64,000 nt of DNA from DASUCS01 sp041166745 (GTDB lineage Bacteria; Actinomycetota; Acidimicrobiia; Acidimicrobiales; JACDCH01). The first letter of the stretch is position 1, and each line of letters starts with the position of its first letter. The translations under genes were made by a program, and so were the position numbers. The notes under the pieces were generated by a model, which was not told where the DNA came from, made no database searches, and saw only the letters and a list, made by a program, of their open reading frames with translations. Below are positions 1-8,709 of this stretch, piece by piece. Location of the stretch: positions 62,001-126,000 of the forward strand of contig JBEEGH010000011.1 of NCBI GenBank assembly GCA_041166745.1, read 5' to 3'.

Positions 1-2
1 AC

Positions 3-41
3 GCGGTCGCCCGCGCCCTCGACGACCTCGAGACGAACTAG
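3..41 (+). CDS. C-terminal tail of an unknown protein (partial)
   Basis: From the window edge one plus-strand frame stays open and ends in an Ala/Leu/Asp/Glu-rich, helix-like tail (AVARALDDLETN) followed by TAG. It would be the 3' end of a gene convergent with menF, whose stop lies 8 nt further on. Twelve codons are too few to identify it. Its only support is the position and the tidy tail. Confidence 0.3.
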   Translation, partial: AVARALDDLETN

Positions 42-48
42 AGACGAA

Positions 49-1233
49 CTAAGGACGAACGAGGGCGGAGAGCATCGCCTGGAACTTGGCCCGGGTCTCC
101 GCCAGCTCCGTGGCGGGATCAGAATCGGCGACGATGCCGTTGCCCGCATAGAGCCGGGCCACGGGACCATCGAGCGCCGCGCAGCGCAGGCTGACCGCCC
201 ACGAACCGTTGCCGCTGCCGTCGACCCAGCCCACCGCTCCCGCGTAGCGGCCGCGGTCGAAGCCCTCGTGCTCGAGGATGAACGCCAGTGCTTCGCTTCG
301 AGGGCTTCCGCACACCGCAGGAGTCGGATGCAGCGCCGCAACGAGCTCGAGCACGGATGGAGCGGGATGCGACAGCCGCCCTTCGACCAGCGTGGCCAGG
401 TGTTGCACGTTGGCCACCGGAACAATCGATGGCTCGGCCTCGTAGTCGATGTACGAACACCAGTTGAGGAGCGTGTCGTGCACCATGTCGATCGTGATCT
501 GGTGCTCCTCGCGGTCTTTCGTCGACGCGAGCAGTGAAGCCGCGAGGCGGGCGTCGGTGGCGGGATCGCCACCTCGAGCCGCCGTGCCTGCCATCGGATG
601 CGAACGCACGATGTCGCCCGCCCGCGAGACCAGCAACTCAGGGCTGGCGCCGATGAATCCGTCGACGCTGTACAGGTGGCAGCCGGGGTACGTGCTTCGC
701 AGCCGGCTCAAGATGCTGCCGCGGTCGAACGGCGCATCCGCGGTCACCACCACCTCGCGGGCCAGGGCGACCTTGCGGAGCGAACCGTCGGCCATCGCCT
801 TGGTCGCCTGCTCGACGAGCTCGCACCACGACTCCGGCGACCGGCTCGGCTCCACCGTGAACCGGCTGGGTTGCGAGTCTCGACGAGATGGGGGTCGGTT
901 GCCCACCATTCGTTCGTCGAGTTCGCCCGACTCGGTGATCACGGTGTGCCAGCGGGTGCCGTCGTCGGCGCGTCCCCAGATCTCCGATGGCACGATGAGC
1001 TCGGCTGGCGCGCTCGGATCGAACGGCAGCGCGCCGAAGGCCACGGGGCCACAGCCAGGCAGGCCCACCTCGTCGTCGACCTCGATCGCCGTGAGCGCGG
1101 CGTCGGCCTCGGACAATGGAACGCGTAGAGCAACGCCGAGTCCGGCGAGCCCGAGACGATTGCGCTCGAACAACAGATCGCCGGCAGTCAGGAGATCGAC
1201 GTCGGCGTCGAGCCAGCGGGTCGTGGCTCTCAC
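49..1233 (-). CDS. menF: Isochorismate synthase (MenF/EntC family)
   Basis: A 394-residue chorismate-binding enzyme that would convert chorismate to isochorismate, the entry step of menaquinone synthesis. The conserved domain covers about residues 130-390. Visible motifs are LRKVALARE with Lys154 at the position that activates water in isochorismate synthases, GASPELL (195-201), SHPMAGTAARG (211-221), CGSPRSEA (308-315) and ETRAKFQAML near the end. The retained lysine argues against anthranilate or ADC synthase. The GTG start overlaps the menG stop as GTGA, so menG and menF are translationally coupled; this fits a menaquinone rather than a siderophore role. The frame stays open far upstream, but that part is antisense-like sequence under menG. 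Confidence 0.9.
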   Translation of the reverse strand: MRATTRWLDADVDLLTAGDLLFERNRLGLAGLGVALRVPLSEADAALTAIEVDDEVGLPGCGPVAFGALPFDPSAPAELIVPSEIWGRADDGTRWHTVITESGELDERMVGNRPPSRRDSQPSRFTVEPSRSPESWCELVEQATKAMADGSLRKVALAREVVVTADAPFDRGSILSRLRSTYPGCHLYSVDGFIGASPELLVSRAGDIVRSHPMAGTAARGGDPATDARLAASLLASTKDREEHQITIDMVHDTLLNWCSYIDYEAEPSIVPVANVQHLATLVEGRLSHPAPSVLELVAALHPTPAVCGSPRSEALAFILEHEGFDRGRYAGAVGWVDGSGNGSWAVSLRCAALDGPVARLYAGNGIVADSDPATELAETRAKFQAMLSALVRP

Positions 1234-1928
1234 GCGCGGGTCCCCGTGATCAACTGCGCTATGCCGCCGGAGAAGACCTCTCGACGGACATCGGTGAAGC
1301 CCGCGGCCCGCACCATGTCGAGCAAGTCGACCGTCTCGGGAAGATAGGCCACCGACTTCGGCAGGTAGCGGTAGGCCGCGCCATTCGACAGCAGCGCGCC
1401 GATGCGGGGAACGACGTGGCCGAAGTACACCGAGTGACCCCAGCGCAGAAGGGGGTTCGTGGGTGTCGCGACCTCGAGCAGCGCGATACGCCCACGTGGC
1501 CGCACGACTCGCGCCAGCGACACGAGGAAGGGCTCGAGGGCGACGAAATTCCGAAGCGCGAAGCCGCACGTCGCGCCGTCCACTGACGCATCGGGCATCG
1601 AGAGGCGCAGCGCATCCGCCTGCACGAGCGGAACGTCGGTGTGCGCGGACGCAAGCATCCCGAACGACAGATCGACTCCGAAGGGGATGTAGCCGGCTCG
1701 AGTCAACTCGTCGCACAGGTCTCCCGTCCCGCAGGCGAGGTCGAGCACCTTCGCCCGCGAGCCGAGCGTGAGCGCTCGGACGGTGCGCCGCCGCCAGCCG
1801 ACGTCCATGCGAAACGTCATGACGCGATTGACGAGGTCGTACCGCGGGGCGATGGCGTCGAACATCGCCCGCACGGCGCGAACCTTGTCCTCGCCTTGCG
1901 GTAGCGGTTCCACGTCGACCTTCGCCAT
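1230..1928 (-). CDS. menG: Demethylmenaquinone methyltransferase (MenG/UbiE)
   Basis: A 232-residue class I SAM-dependent methyltransferase for the last step of menaquinone synthesis. UbiE family features are the N-terminal KVRAVRAMFDAIAPRYD segment, the SAM-binding motif LDLACGTGDL (about 63-72), GVDLSFGML after strand 2, and CGFALRNF near residue 120. The length is normal for the family. It lies between the cyclase gene (12 nt upstream) and menF (4-nt overlap), so cyclase-menG-menF probably form one minus-strand operon. Confidence 0.93.
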   Translation of the reverse strand: MAKVDVEPLPQGEDKVRAVRAMFDAIAPRYDLVNRVMTFRMDVGWRRRTVRALTLGSRAKVLDLACGTGDLCDELTRAGYIPFGVDLSFGMLASAHTDVPLVQADALRLSMPDASVDGATCGFALRNFVALEPFLVSLARVVRPRGRIALLEVATPTNPLLRWGHSVYFGHVVPRIGALLSNGAAYRYLPKSVAYLPETVDLLDMVRAAGFTDVRREVFSGGIAQLITGTRA

Positions 1929-1940
1929 GCCGAAGCAACG

Positions 1941-3422
1941 TTACGAGCGTGGTTCGCACACCGGGAAGTCGGGGGCGAGACCTCGCAACGAGACGGTGCC
2001 GGCGTCCTGCCACTGGCCGCCTTCGTCCCCGGCGGTCTCGAACGCGGCGCGAGAGGCCAAGACTCGACGCGGGCGGGACTTGGCGGCGTCGCTCAGTCGA
2101 GCGGCCTCGTTCACCGGCGGCCCGATCACGGTGTACTCGAGTCGCTGCTCGGCTCCGACGTTTCCGGCGACGGCCTCGCCAGACGACACGCCGATGCCGG
2201 CATCGATGTCTCGCAGCGCGCGGGCGATGTGGCGAGCGGCTCGCAACGCCCGAGTCGCGTGATCCGCTTGCTCGATCGGGGCTCCGAAGACGCACAGCGC
2301 GCCGTCGCCCTCGAACTTGTTGACCCATCCGCCTTCGGCGTCGACGCACGACACGACGACTGCGAAGAACTCGTTCAAGACCGCGACCACATCAGACGCG
2401 GAACGCTCGCGTGCCATCGTGGTCGAGCCGATGATGTCGACGAACAGCGCGGAGACGGTTCGAACCTCGCCGCCGAGCGACGCGCCCTCGTCCAACGCCC
2501 GCTGGGCAACATCCGATCCGACATGCCGACCGAAGAGATCGGCAAGCTGCTCACGCTCGCGTAGTCCGGCAGCCATCTCGTTGAAGCCGCGTTGCAGCTG
2601 ACCCATCTCGCCGGCGTTGTCGACGCTGAGCGTTGTGGTGAGGTCGCCGGTCGCGACGCGTTCAAGGGCCAGTCGAAGGTCACGCATCGGCTCACCGATC
2701 GAGCGGGCGGCTGCGCCGGTCAACATGAAGCCGCCGAAGAATGCGACGGTGGCGAGGAAGATCATCGGGACCGTGACCGGGAGCTCTGCGTCGGCGGCGA
2801 TGAGCGGTGTCGTCGCGATCCCCAGCAACGGGATCCCGGAGCCGAGGAGCCACGCCAGGAGCAGTCGCGCGCCCACGCCGACGGGCGGCCCCCGGTGTGC
2901 GTCGCCCGCTTGGAGCACGATCGCGAGCAGGGGGCGAAGGACACGCTCGGCGAGGAGGAAGCCCATCGCGCACGCGAACAGGCCACCCTCGAGGATCCCG
3001 ACAATCGTGAACAGCGGCTTTGGGTCGGAGGCGAGGAGCACCTGCTGGAGCGCGGTGAGGACCGCGGCGGCCACCCAATAGGGGAGTGGGAACAATGCAA
3101 TACGCCGTGGCAGGCCGAGCACGGAGAGGCGTTCGGCAGCTGTCGGTGATCGCTTGTCGTCGAGCCACTGCACCGCCGGCATGAGCAATCGCTTGGCCCG
3201 TCCGATCGCGAGCACCGACAGGATCAGGTTGAACGTCAGGAATGCGATGGTCGTGTAGGCGAGGTTTTGCACCCGGGACACATCGGGCGTCGGCGTCGCC
3301 GCAAGCGCGAAGTACGTCGTGACCACGACGCCGGCGATGGTGTTGGCGACGATGAGTCGGGCGACGAGCGTGCGCTCGAGCGCCCGCGTCTCGAGCCCGC
3401 TACCGCCAGCGTTCGAGTCCAT
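1941..3422 (-). CDS. Membrane class III adenylate cyclase with HAMP domain
   Basis: A 493-residue protein with about six hydrophobic segments (20-42, 54-74, 112-130, 138-158, 186-206, 217-237), a HAMP linker (about 238-290) and a C-terminal class III nucleotidyl cyclase domain (about 318-485). Both metal-binding aspartates are present (VDIIGST, Asp329; EGDGAL, Asp373). Lys369 in NKFEGD and the VIGPPVNEAARL segment with Asn and Arg also fit an active adenylate cyclase. This is the layout of the mycobacterial Rv1318c-1320c type: six TM segments, HAMP, cyclase. The ATG start overlaps the end of the upstream hydrolase gene by 23 nt. The signal it senses cannot be read from the sequence. Confidence 0.9.
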   Translation of the reverse strand: MDSNAGGSGLETRALERTLVARLIVANTIAGVVVTTYFALAATPTPDVSRVQNLAYTTIAFLTFNLILSVLAIGRAKRLLMPAVQWLDDKRSPTAAERLSVLGLPRRIALFPLPYWVAAAVLTALQQVLLASDPKPLFTIVGILEGGLFACAMGFLLAERVLRPLLAIVLQAGDAHRGPPVGVGARLLLAWLLGSGIPLLGIATTPLIAADAELPVTVPMIFLATVAFFGGFMLTGAAARSIGEPMRDLRLALERVATGDLTTTLSVDNAGEMGQLQRGFNEMAAGLREREQLADLFGRHVGSDVAQRALDEGASLGGEVRTVSALFVDIIGSTTMARERSASDVVAVLNEFFAVVVSCVDAEGGWVNKFEGDGALCVFGAPIEQADHATRALRAARHIARALRDIDAGIGVSSGEAVAGNVGAEQRLEYTVIGPPVNEAARLSDAAKSRPRRVLASRAAFETAGDEGGQWQDAGTVSLRGLAPDFPVCEPRS

Positions 3423-4287
3423 CGAGGAACTCGAGAAGGTGGCGATTCGTCTCGTCCGGTTGCTCTTGCTGGGTCCAATGGCCGCACTCGTCGATGACGA
3501 CCTTGCGCAGATTCGGCACCCGCTCCTCCATGCCCTCTGTCATCGCGGGTGTGAGGACCGGGTCGAAGGCGGCGGACAACATGAGGGCCGGCGCGTGGAT
3601 CATGTCCGGCAGCGATGCCCGCAGCTCCCAGTTGCGATCCAGGTTGCGGTAGTACGCAACCGCCGTTGTGACCGCGCCCTCTGGGACGAACTGCTCGACG
3701 TTGGTCTCGACGAACTCATCGGTGATCACTTCTTTGCGGTGCGCGGCGCCCTGGTAGACGAACTGCAGCCACGACCGCACCGAGGCGCGGTCGCGGCCGA
3801 GGAAGTACTCGGCTGGTCCGTACTCCTGGAACTGCACGATGTAGGGCGGCTGATCGGGCAGCGCCATGCGCAGCAACGCGACGATCGACATCGGGCCGTG
3901 CGGGAGATCGGGTGTGTTCACACCGACCACGCCGGCGGTTCGCTCGGGAAACCGGCGAGCGAAGGGCCACACGAGGAGGCCACCCCAGTCGTGGCCGACG
4001 ACGACGGCGCGCTCGTGCCCGAGGGCTGGGATCAAGCCGGCGATCGTCGTGTTGACCCACTCCTCGTCGTAGACGACATCGGGCTTGTCGGAACGCCCGT
4101 AGCCCGGAAGATCGAGAGCGAGGGCGTGATACCCCGCGGCGCCGAGCGCCGGGAGCTGATGGCGCCACGACCACGAGAACTCCGGCCAGCCGTGTACGAG
4201 GACCACGAGCGGACCCGAACGGGGGCCGTCCTCGAGACAGAACACCCGGATTCCATTCGACACGACGTACCGCTCGCGCACCGCCAT
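3400..4287 (-). CDS. Alpha/beta hydrolase, epoxide hydrolase-like
   Basis: A 295-residue soluble alpha/beta hydrolase. HGWP (32-35) is the oxyanion motif of epoxide hydrolases. The nucleophile-elbow residue is Asp100 in VGHDWGG rather than Ser, which points to epoxide hydrolase or haloalkane dehalogenase chemistry. Asp242 and His270 (ECGHWTQQEQP) can complete the triad, and a cap region lies near 130-220. The substrate is unknown. The frame stays open upstream over the divergent gene; the ATG at 4287 fits the family N-terminus. It is the first gene of the likely run hydrolase-cyclase-menG-menF. Confidence 0.88.
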   Translation of the reverse strand: MAVRERYVVSNGIRVFCLEDGPRSGPLVVLVHGWPEFSWSWRHQLPALGAAGYHALALDLPGYGRSDKPDVVYDEEWVNTTIAGLIPALGHERAVVVGHDWGGLLVWPFARRFPERTAGVVGVNTPDLPHGPMSIVALLRMALPDQPPYIVQFQEYGPAEYFLGRDRASVRSWLQFVYQGAAHRKEVITDEFVETNVEQFVPEGAVTTAVAYYRNLDRNWELRASLPDMIHAPALMLSAAFDPVLTPAMTEGMEERVPNLRKVVIDECGHWTQQEQPDETNRHLLEFLDGLERWR

Positions 4288-4297
4288 ACGAGCGGGG

Positions 4298-4307
4298 ACC
4301 GTATCGT
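4298..4307. promoter_or_regulatory. Overlapping divergent -10 elements with shared TA
   Basis: The string ACCGTATCGT reads TATCGT on the plus strand (4302-4307), 7 nt before the GTG of the site-2 protease. On the minus strand it reads TACGGT (4303-4298), 10 nt before the hydrolase ATG. The two hexamers share the TA step at 4302-4303. Only 27 nt separate the two start codons, so both messages would be leaderless or nearly so. Confidence 0.45.
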
Positions 4308-4314
4308 CAATGGC

Positions 4315-5487
4315 GTGTCCGAAGGGCAACCGCATTTCACGATCGCCGGCATCCCCATTCGGATCGAGTGGTCGTTCTGGCTGATCGCCGTGTTCCTCGG
4401 ATTCGGCAACCGCGAAGGATGGCTGCTGGTGGCCTGGGTGGCGATCGTGTTCGTGTCGATCCTCGTCCACGAATTGGGACACGCGGTTGCGCTGTGTGTG
4501 TACCACCAGCGCCCTCGCGTCGTGCTCCACGCCTTCGGGGGCCTGACCTACGGCAGCTCGGCCTACCGCTCTCGCGCACAGTCGATCGTGGTCAGCGCGG
4601 CGGGACCGCTGGTTGCCTTCTTCCTCCTGGGCGTGCCGGCGCACTTCTTGCAGGACAGCGACTTTGCTCTGCAGACGTACGAGCGTTACGTGATCGTCAA
4701 CGACATCGCGTGGGTGAACATCGCGTGGTCGATCGTGAACCTGCTCCCCGTGCTCCCGCTCGACGGCGGCAACATCGCCGCGTCGATCTTCGGACGCCCC
4801 GCAGCGCGGATGATCTCGATAGTGGTCGCGTTCTCGGCCGCCACGTACTTCTTCACACAGCAGAACCAGTTCGCCGGCTTCTTCATGATGATGTTCGCGA
4901 TCATGAACTTCGGGTCGCATCAGCAAGAAAAGGCGGGCAACACACCTTCCGTGCCGACGCCGCAGACGCGGATCGCGCCGCTCCAATTGGTTCGTCCGGC
5001 CGTCCGCGGCGATTTGTTCGAGGAGGGCTCGCGAGCCCTCGCCGAGGGCCGCACCACCGAAGGGCTCGACTCTCTCGCCGCCGCGTACGCCGCCCGACCG
5101 TCTGGCCCTTCGAACCTCGTGCCCGCACAGCAACTCGCGCGCGCCGGGCAGTCCACCGCGCTCGCGTCACGCTTACTTGCAGCGAAGGGCGCCGGTCCGG
5201 GCGCGGCGTCGAACCTGCAGAGCCATCTGCACTACGCGGACTACTTCCGCGAGTCGGCCGACGTCGGAGAGCTCGTGTACGCCGATGGTCGTGCCAATCG
5301 CGCACAGACGGCGTTCGAGATCGCCTGTGCATCGGCTCGGACAGGCGACAACGACCGAGCGATGGCCTGGATCCGGCGCGCCATCGACGACGGCTTCCGA
5401 GCAGGTGCGCTCCTCGACGGAGAGCCGGACCTCGCCCCGCTGCGCATCCGCGACGACTGGCCCGCATTGCGAGCATCGGCCGACTGA
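4315..5487 (+). CDS. Site-2 protease family zinc metalloprotease with C-terminal TPR-like region
   Basis: A 390-residue M50-type intramembrane protease. The N-terminal half has several membrane segments. It carries the zinc motif HELGH (52-56) within a hydrophobic helix and the second motif NLLPVLPLDGG, whose Asp150 is the third zinc ligand. Residues about 225-390 are soluble and Ala-rich, with helical-repeat character (SRALAEGRTTEGLDSLAAAY, MAWIRRAIDDGFRAGALLD). This suggests a cytoplasmic TPR-like domain for substrate or partner binding. The GTG start is chosen because TATCGT lies 7 nt upstream and no in-frame ATG precedes the active-site helix. Its substrate, perhaps an anti-sigma factor, is not visible here. 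Confidence 0.88.
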   Translation: MSEGQPHFTIAGIPIRIEWSFWLIAVFLGFGNREGWLLVAWVAIVFVSILVHELGHAVALCVYHQRPRVVLHAFGGLTYGSSAYRSRAQSIVVSAAGPLVAFFLLGVPAHFLQDSDFALQTYERYVIVNDIAWVNIAWSIVNLLPVLPLDGGNIAASIFGRPAARMISIVVAFSAATYFFTQQNQFAGFFMMMFAIMNFGSHQQEKAGNTPSVPTPQTRIAPLQLVRPAVRGDLFEEGSRALAEGRTTEGLDSLAAAYAARPSGPSNLVPAQQLARAGQSTALASRLLAAKGAGPGAASNLQSHLHYADYFRESADVGELVYADGRANRAQTAFEIACASARTGDNDRAMAWIRRAIDDGFRAGALLDGEPDLAPLRIRDDWPALRASAD

Positions 5488-5499
5488 GACCGTTTCCCC

Positions 5500-7149
5500 T
5501 CAGGAGCCGGCGGCGATCTCCTTCGCCCAGCGGTAGTCGGCCTTGCCCGCGGGGGAGCGAACGACGGTGTCGACGAAGATGAACTCCTTCGGGAGCTTGT
5601 AACGCGCGATGTGCTTGGCGCTTTCCTCGAGCAGGGACTGCTCGATGTCAGCTCCCGACGTGACACCCTTCCGCAACTGCACGATGGCCACGACTTCTTG
5701 GCCCCACTGCTCGCTCGGCCGTCCGCACACCACGGCGTCGTACACGTCGGGGTGGTGGCCGAGGGACGCCTCGACTTCCTCGGCGAAGATCTTCTCGCCG
5801 CCGGAATTGATCGTCACCGAGTCGCGGCCGAGCATTTCGACCGTGCCGTCGGTGCGTTGCCGTCCACGGTCGCCCGGCACGGAGTAGCGCACGCCATCGA
5901 TGACGGGGAACGTGCGCGCGCTCTTCTCAGGATCGCCGAGATAGCCGAGCGGGACATGGCCGCGCATCGCAACCCATCCGACTTCTTCGGAACCGGGCTC
6001 GAGGATTCGCGTGAAGTCCTCGCTCACGATGCAGGTGCCGGGCCCCGGCGTGAACGTGCCGGTGGTGACGTCGCTGCCCGCCGTGGTGACCTGCGTCATC
6101 TGTCCGCCACCCTCCGATGAGCCCATCCCGTCGAGGATCATGGCGTGCGGCACCGCCGCCAGGAACCGCTCCTTCAACGTCGAGTTCAGCGCCGCCCCTC
6201 CGGAGAGGATGATGAACAACGACGAGAGGTCGTACGAGCCTGCTTCGATTTCGTCGAGGATCGGTCGCCCGAACGCGTCGCCCACGATCTGGAGGAACGA
6301 GACCTTCTCCCGCTCGATGAGGGAGAGAACGTCCTTCGGGTCGAGCCGACGCACTTCGTCCTGGATCACGACGGTGTTGCCACCGTCCATCGCGAGAAAC
6401 GCGATCCAGTGTCCCGCCCCGTGCATGAACGGTGCCGCCGGCATCACCCGCATGGCTCCGGCCTTGGCGACCTCGACCACGGCGTCGAGCGACTCGTGGG
6501 GCGTGCCGGCGACGGCTCCTCCCATCACCGACAGGAAGATGTCGTGCTGACGCCACAGCACACCCTTGGGCATGCCGGTGGTTCCCCCGGTGTAGAGGAT
6601 GTACAAGTCGTCGGGCGACCATTGCGATGCGCTCGTCGGGAGGTCGGGCGATGCGGCTGCGAGCGCCTCCTCATACCAACGAGCGCCCGGCAGCAGGTCG
6701 TTGCCGGACTCGTCGGCCACCTGGAGCAACACGGTGAGGTGCGGAAGGTCGGGGAGCACCTCGGCCAACGTCGGCGCGAACTGCGAGTGGTACACGATCG
6801 CCTTGGCCTGGCTGTTGTCCAACAGGTAGCGCAGCTCCTCGGCGACATAGCGATAGTTGACGTTCACCGGGCCGAGCCGCGCCTTGAACGCGCCGACCAT
6901 CGCTTCGAGGTATTCGTTGCCGTTGTAGCAATAGATGGCGAGATGGTCCTCGTGTGACTCGTGGCCCTCGAGTCCGGCCCGCCCCTCCGGGCGCGCGCCG
7001 AGGCCCTCGTCAGCTAGGACGTTGGCCAGCCGTCGAGTCCGGTCGTTGACTTCGGCCCACGACAATCGACGGTCGCGAAAGACGATGCATTCCCGGTCGG
7101 GGATGGCGGCGGCAATCGCCTCGTGCACTCGAGCGAGGTTGAACTCCAT
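5500..7149 (-). CDS. Acyl-CoA synthetase / AMP-dependent ligase (FadD-like)
   Basis: A 549-residue member of the ANL superfamily. It activates a carboxylic acid as acyl-AMP and then acyl-CoA. The ATP-binding P-loop motif LYILYTGGTTGMPKG (182-196) is intact. The hinge region GYLGDPEKSA, the GRDSVTINSGGEKIFAEEVE segment, and the adenylation lysine near the C-terminus (SPAGKADY, Lys536) are also present. The length fits medium- or long-chain acyl-CoA ligases. A thioesterase, a MaoC hydratase and an LLM oxidoreductase follow within 4 kb, which suggests a lipid or fatty acid degradation neighbourhood. Substrate chain length cannot be judged. It ends 12 nt from the convergent protease gene. Confidence 0.92.
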   Translation of the reverse strand: MEFNLARVHEAIAAAIPDRECIVFRDRRLSWAEVNDRTRRLANVLADEGLGARPEGRAGLEGHESHEDHLAIYCYNGNEYLEAMVGAFKARLGPVNVNYRYVAEELRYLLDNSQAKAIVYHSQFAPTLAEVLPDLPHLTVLLQVADESGNDLLPGARWYEEALAAASPDLPTSASQWSPDDLYILYTGGTTGMPKGVLWRQHDIFLSVMGGAVAGTPHESLDAVVEVAKAGAMRVMPAAPFMHGAGHWIAFLAMDGGNTVVIQDEVRRLDPKDVLSLIEREKVSFLQIVGDAFGRPILDEIEAGSYDLSSLFIILSGGAALNSTLKERFLAAVPHAMILDGMGSSEGGGQMTQVTTAGSDVTTGTFTPGPGTCIVSEDFTRILEPGSEEVGWVAMRGHVPLGYLGDPEKSARTFPVIDGVRYSVPGDRGRQRTDGTVEMLGRDSVTINSGGEKIFAEEVEASLGHHPDVYDAVVCGRPSEQWGQEVVAIVQLRKGVTSGADIEQSLLEESAKHIARYKLPKEFIFVDTVVRSPAGKADYRWAKEIAAGS

Positions 7150-7161
7150 TGGCCGGTGAAG

Positions 7162-8667
7162 TTAGTTGGTGCAGACCTTGCCCTCGGGAGGCAGGGTCAG
7201 GTCGATGAAGTACGCCGCCTCTGCATTCTCGGCGCAGGTGCTCTTGCCGAACGCCGCGTGCCCGCTGCCATCGAAGGTCAGCAGGCGGCCGTTCTGCAGC
7301 GTCGACGCGACACGAACGGCTTGCTCGTAGGGCGTGGCCGCGTCGCCGGTGGTTCCGATGACGAGCATCGGAGGCGCGCCCGGAGCCGTGACCGGTCCGA
7401 CGATGTTGTGCACCGGCGCCGGCCAGAACGCGCACGGCAGCAACTCGTTCGCGATCGCGCCACCGAACCGAGGGGACAGCGCCTCGAGCTCCTGAGCGAA
7501 CGCCCGATACTCGTCCGACCCCACCGGATGGGGTGAGTCGATGCACTCGACGGCGGCGTACACCGTGTACTTCACCGAGCTCTCGTAGGCCGTCGAGAGT
7601 CGCAACATCGCCGACCCGTCGCCTTCGAGCGCGCTTGTGATGGCTTGGTAGAAGATCGGCACCGCCGAAGGTTCGTAGGTCGGAATCAGTGCCGCGATCG
7701 CCAGCTCCGACGGACCGAGCGTGCCGCCACTGCCCGAGATCGGCGCGATCTCGACGCGGCGCGACACCTCGTCGTAGCCCGCGGCCGCACCTCCAGGTGG
7801 ACAGCTGCTGTCACCGTCGGGGCAGTCGTTGAGGATCGTGGTGATCTGCTGCTCGAAGGCGATCGTCTGTTGACGAAGGAATGCGCGGAAGTCTTGGTCT
7901 GGGTCGACGACCCCGTCGATGGCGATCGCCCGTGCTTGCTGAGGGAACAGGGTGGCGTAGCGGAGCCCGAGCAACGTGCCGTAGGAGATGCCGAGATAGT
8001 TGAGCTGTTCTTCTCCGAGCGCCTGACGGATCGTGTCCATGTCGCGCACGACGTCGTCCGTGCCGAGGTGCGGGAGCAGCTCGCCGGCGTTCGCCGCGCA
8101 GTCGTCCGCGACGTCCTTCGCAGCCGCGTCGAGCGCCGCCTGCTCGTCGGGGGTGTCGGGCGTCGGGTCGGCGCGGCGGAACGCGGGCACGGTGTTGTCA
8201 CCGCACGGCAAACCCGTGCTCGCGCCAACACCGCGCGGATCGAAGCCGACGATGTCGAAGCGGTCGAGCAACGAGGTGGGGAGGTCGATACCGCCAGCGA
8301 CGAACTCGAGGCCGGAGCCACCCGGCCCGCCCGGGTTGACGAGGAGCGATCCGATCCGTTCGTCCGAATGGCGAGCGGGGAGCTCGTTGAGCGACAGCTC
8401 GATGGTCGGTCCGGTCGGGTTGGCGTAGTCGAGCGGAACCTTCAAGGTCGCGCAATTGAGTCGGCTGCCGCAGCTGTGCCACGCGACCGGCTCAGGAACG
8501 AACGCGGGCGCACCGCTGGTGCCGGACGACGTCGCAGGCGCCGGGGCGACCGGTCGCGTCGTGGTCGTCGTGGTGATCGACGTTGCTGCCTCGCCGGTGA
8601 GCGTCGTGCACGCCGTTCCGAGGAGTGCCGCCAGTGCGAAAAGCGCGGTGGCACGGCGACGTTGCAC
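7162..8667 (-). CDS. Secreted alpha/beta hydrolase, tripeptidyl aminopeptidase (TAP)-like lipoprotein
   Basis: A 501-residue exported hydrolase. The N-terminus has an Arg-rich start, a hydrophobic stretch and Cys20 (LLGTAC) in a lipobox-like position, then a Thr/Pro-rich linker (about 30-55) typical of exported actinobacterial proteins. The catalytic domain has the oxyanion segment VNPGGPGGSG (110-119), the nucleophile Ser228 in GISYG and His470 in DGSGHAAFG. These are marks of the S33 TAP/SlpD family, which removes N-terminal tripeptides. Paired cysteines suggest disulfides. The GTG start lies 6 nt downstream of a TACCAT hexamer. The residue at lipobox -3 (Gly) is unusual, so lipidation is likely but not certain. 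Confidence 0.88.
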   Translation of the reverse strand: MQRRRATALFALAALLGTACTTLTGEAATSITTTTTTRPVAPAPATSSGTSGAPAFVPEPVAWHSCGSRLNCATLKVPLDYANPTGPTIELSLNELPARHSDERIGSLLVNPGGPGGSGLEFVAGGIDLPTSLLDRFDIVGFDPRGVGASTGLPCGDNTVPAFRRADPTPDTPDEQAALDAAAKDVADDCAANAGELLPHLGTDDVVRDMDTIRQALGEEQLNYLGISYGTLLGLRYATLFPQQARAIAIDGVVDPDQDFRAFLRQQTIAFEQQITTILNDCPDGDSSCPPGGAAAGYDEVSRRVEIAPISGSGGTLGPSELAIAALIPTYEPSAVPIFYQAITSALEGDGSAMLRLSTAYESSVKYTVYAAVECIDSPHPVGSDEYRAFAQELEALSPRFGGAIANELLPCAFWPAPVHNIVGPVTAPGAPPMLVIGTTGDAATPYEQAVRVASTLQNGRLLTFDGSGHAAFGKSTCAENAEAAYFIDLTLPPEGKVCTN

Positions 8668-8673
8668 CGGCCG

Positions 8674-8679
8674 ATGGTA
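8674..8679 (-). promoter_or_regulatory. -10 element (TACCAT) of the TAP-like gene
   Basis: TACCAT on the minus strand ends 6 nt before the GTG start at 8667, with no Shine-Dalgarno sequence. This fits a leaderless transcript. Confidence 0.4.
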
Positions 8680-8695
8680 GGAGCGGCGGCCCGTC

Positions 8696-8701
8696 TAACG
8701 T
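8696..8701 (+). promoter_or_regulatory. -10 element (TAACGT) of the LLM oxidoreductase gene
   Basis: TAACGT lies 8 nt before the ATG at 8710, again with no Shine-Dalgarno sequence. Confidence 0.4.
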
Positions 8702-8709
8702 GCCGCGGC

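Noticed and set aside
1234..2349. Continuous open frame extending menF upstream by about 370 codons
   Set aside because: The added part is Arg-rich and overlaps menG and the cyclase in another frame. The true menF N-terminus aligns at the GTG in the GTGA junction.
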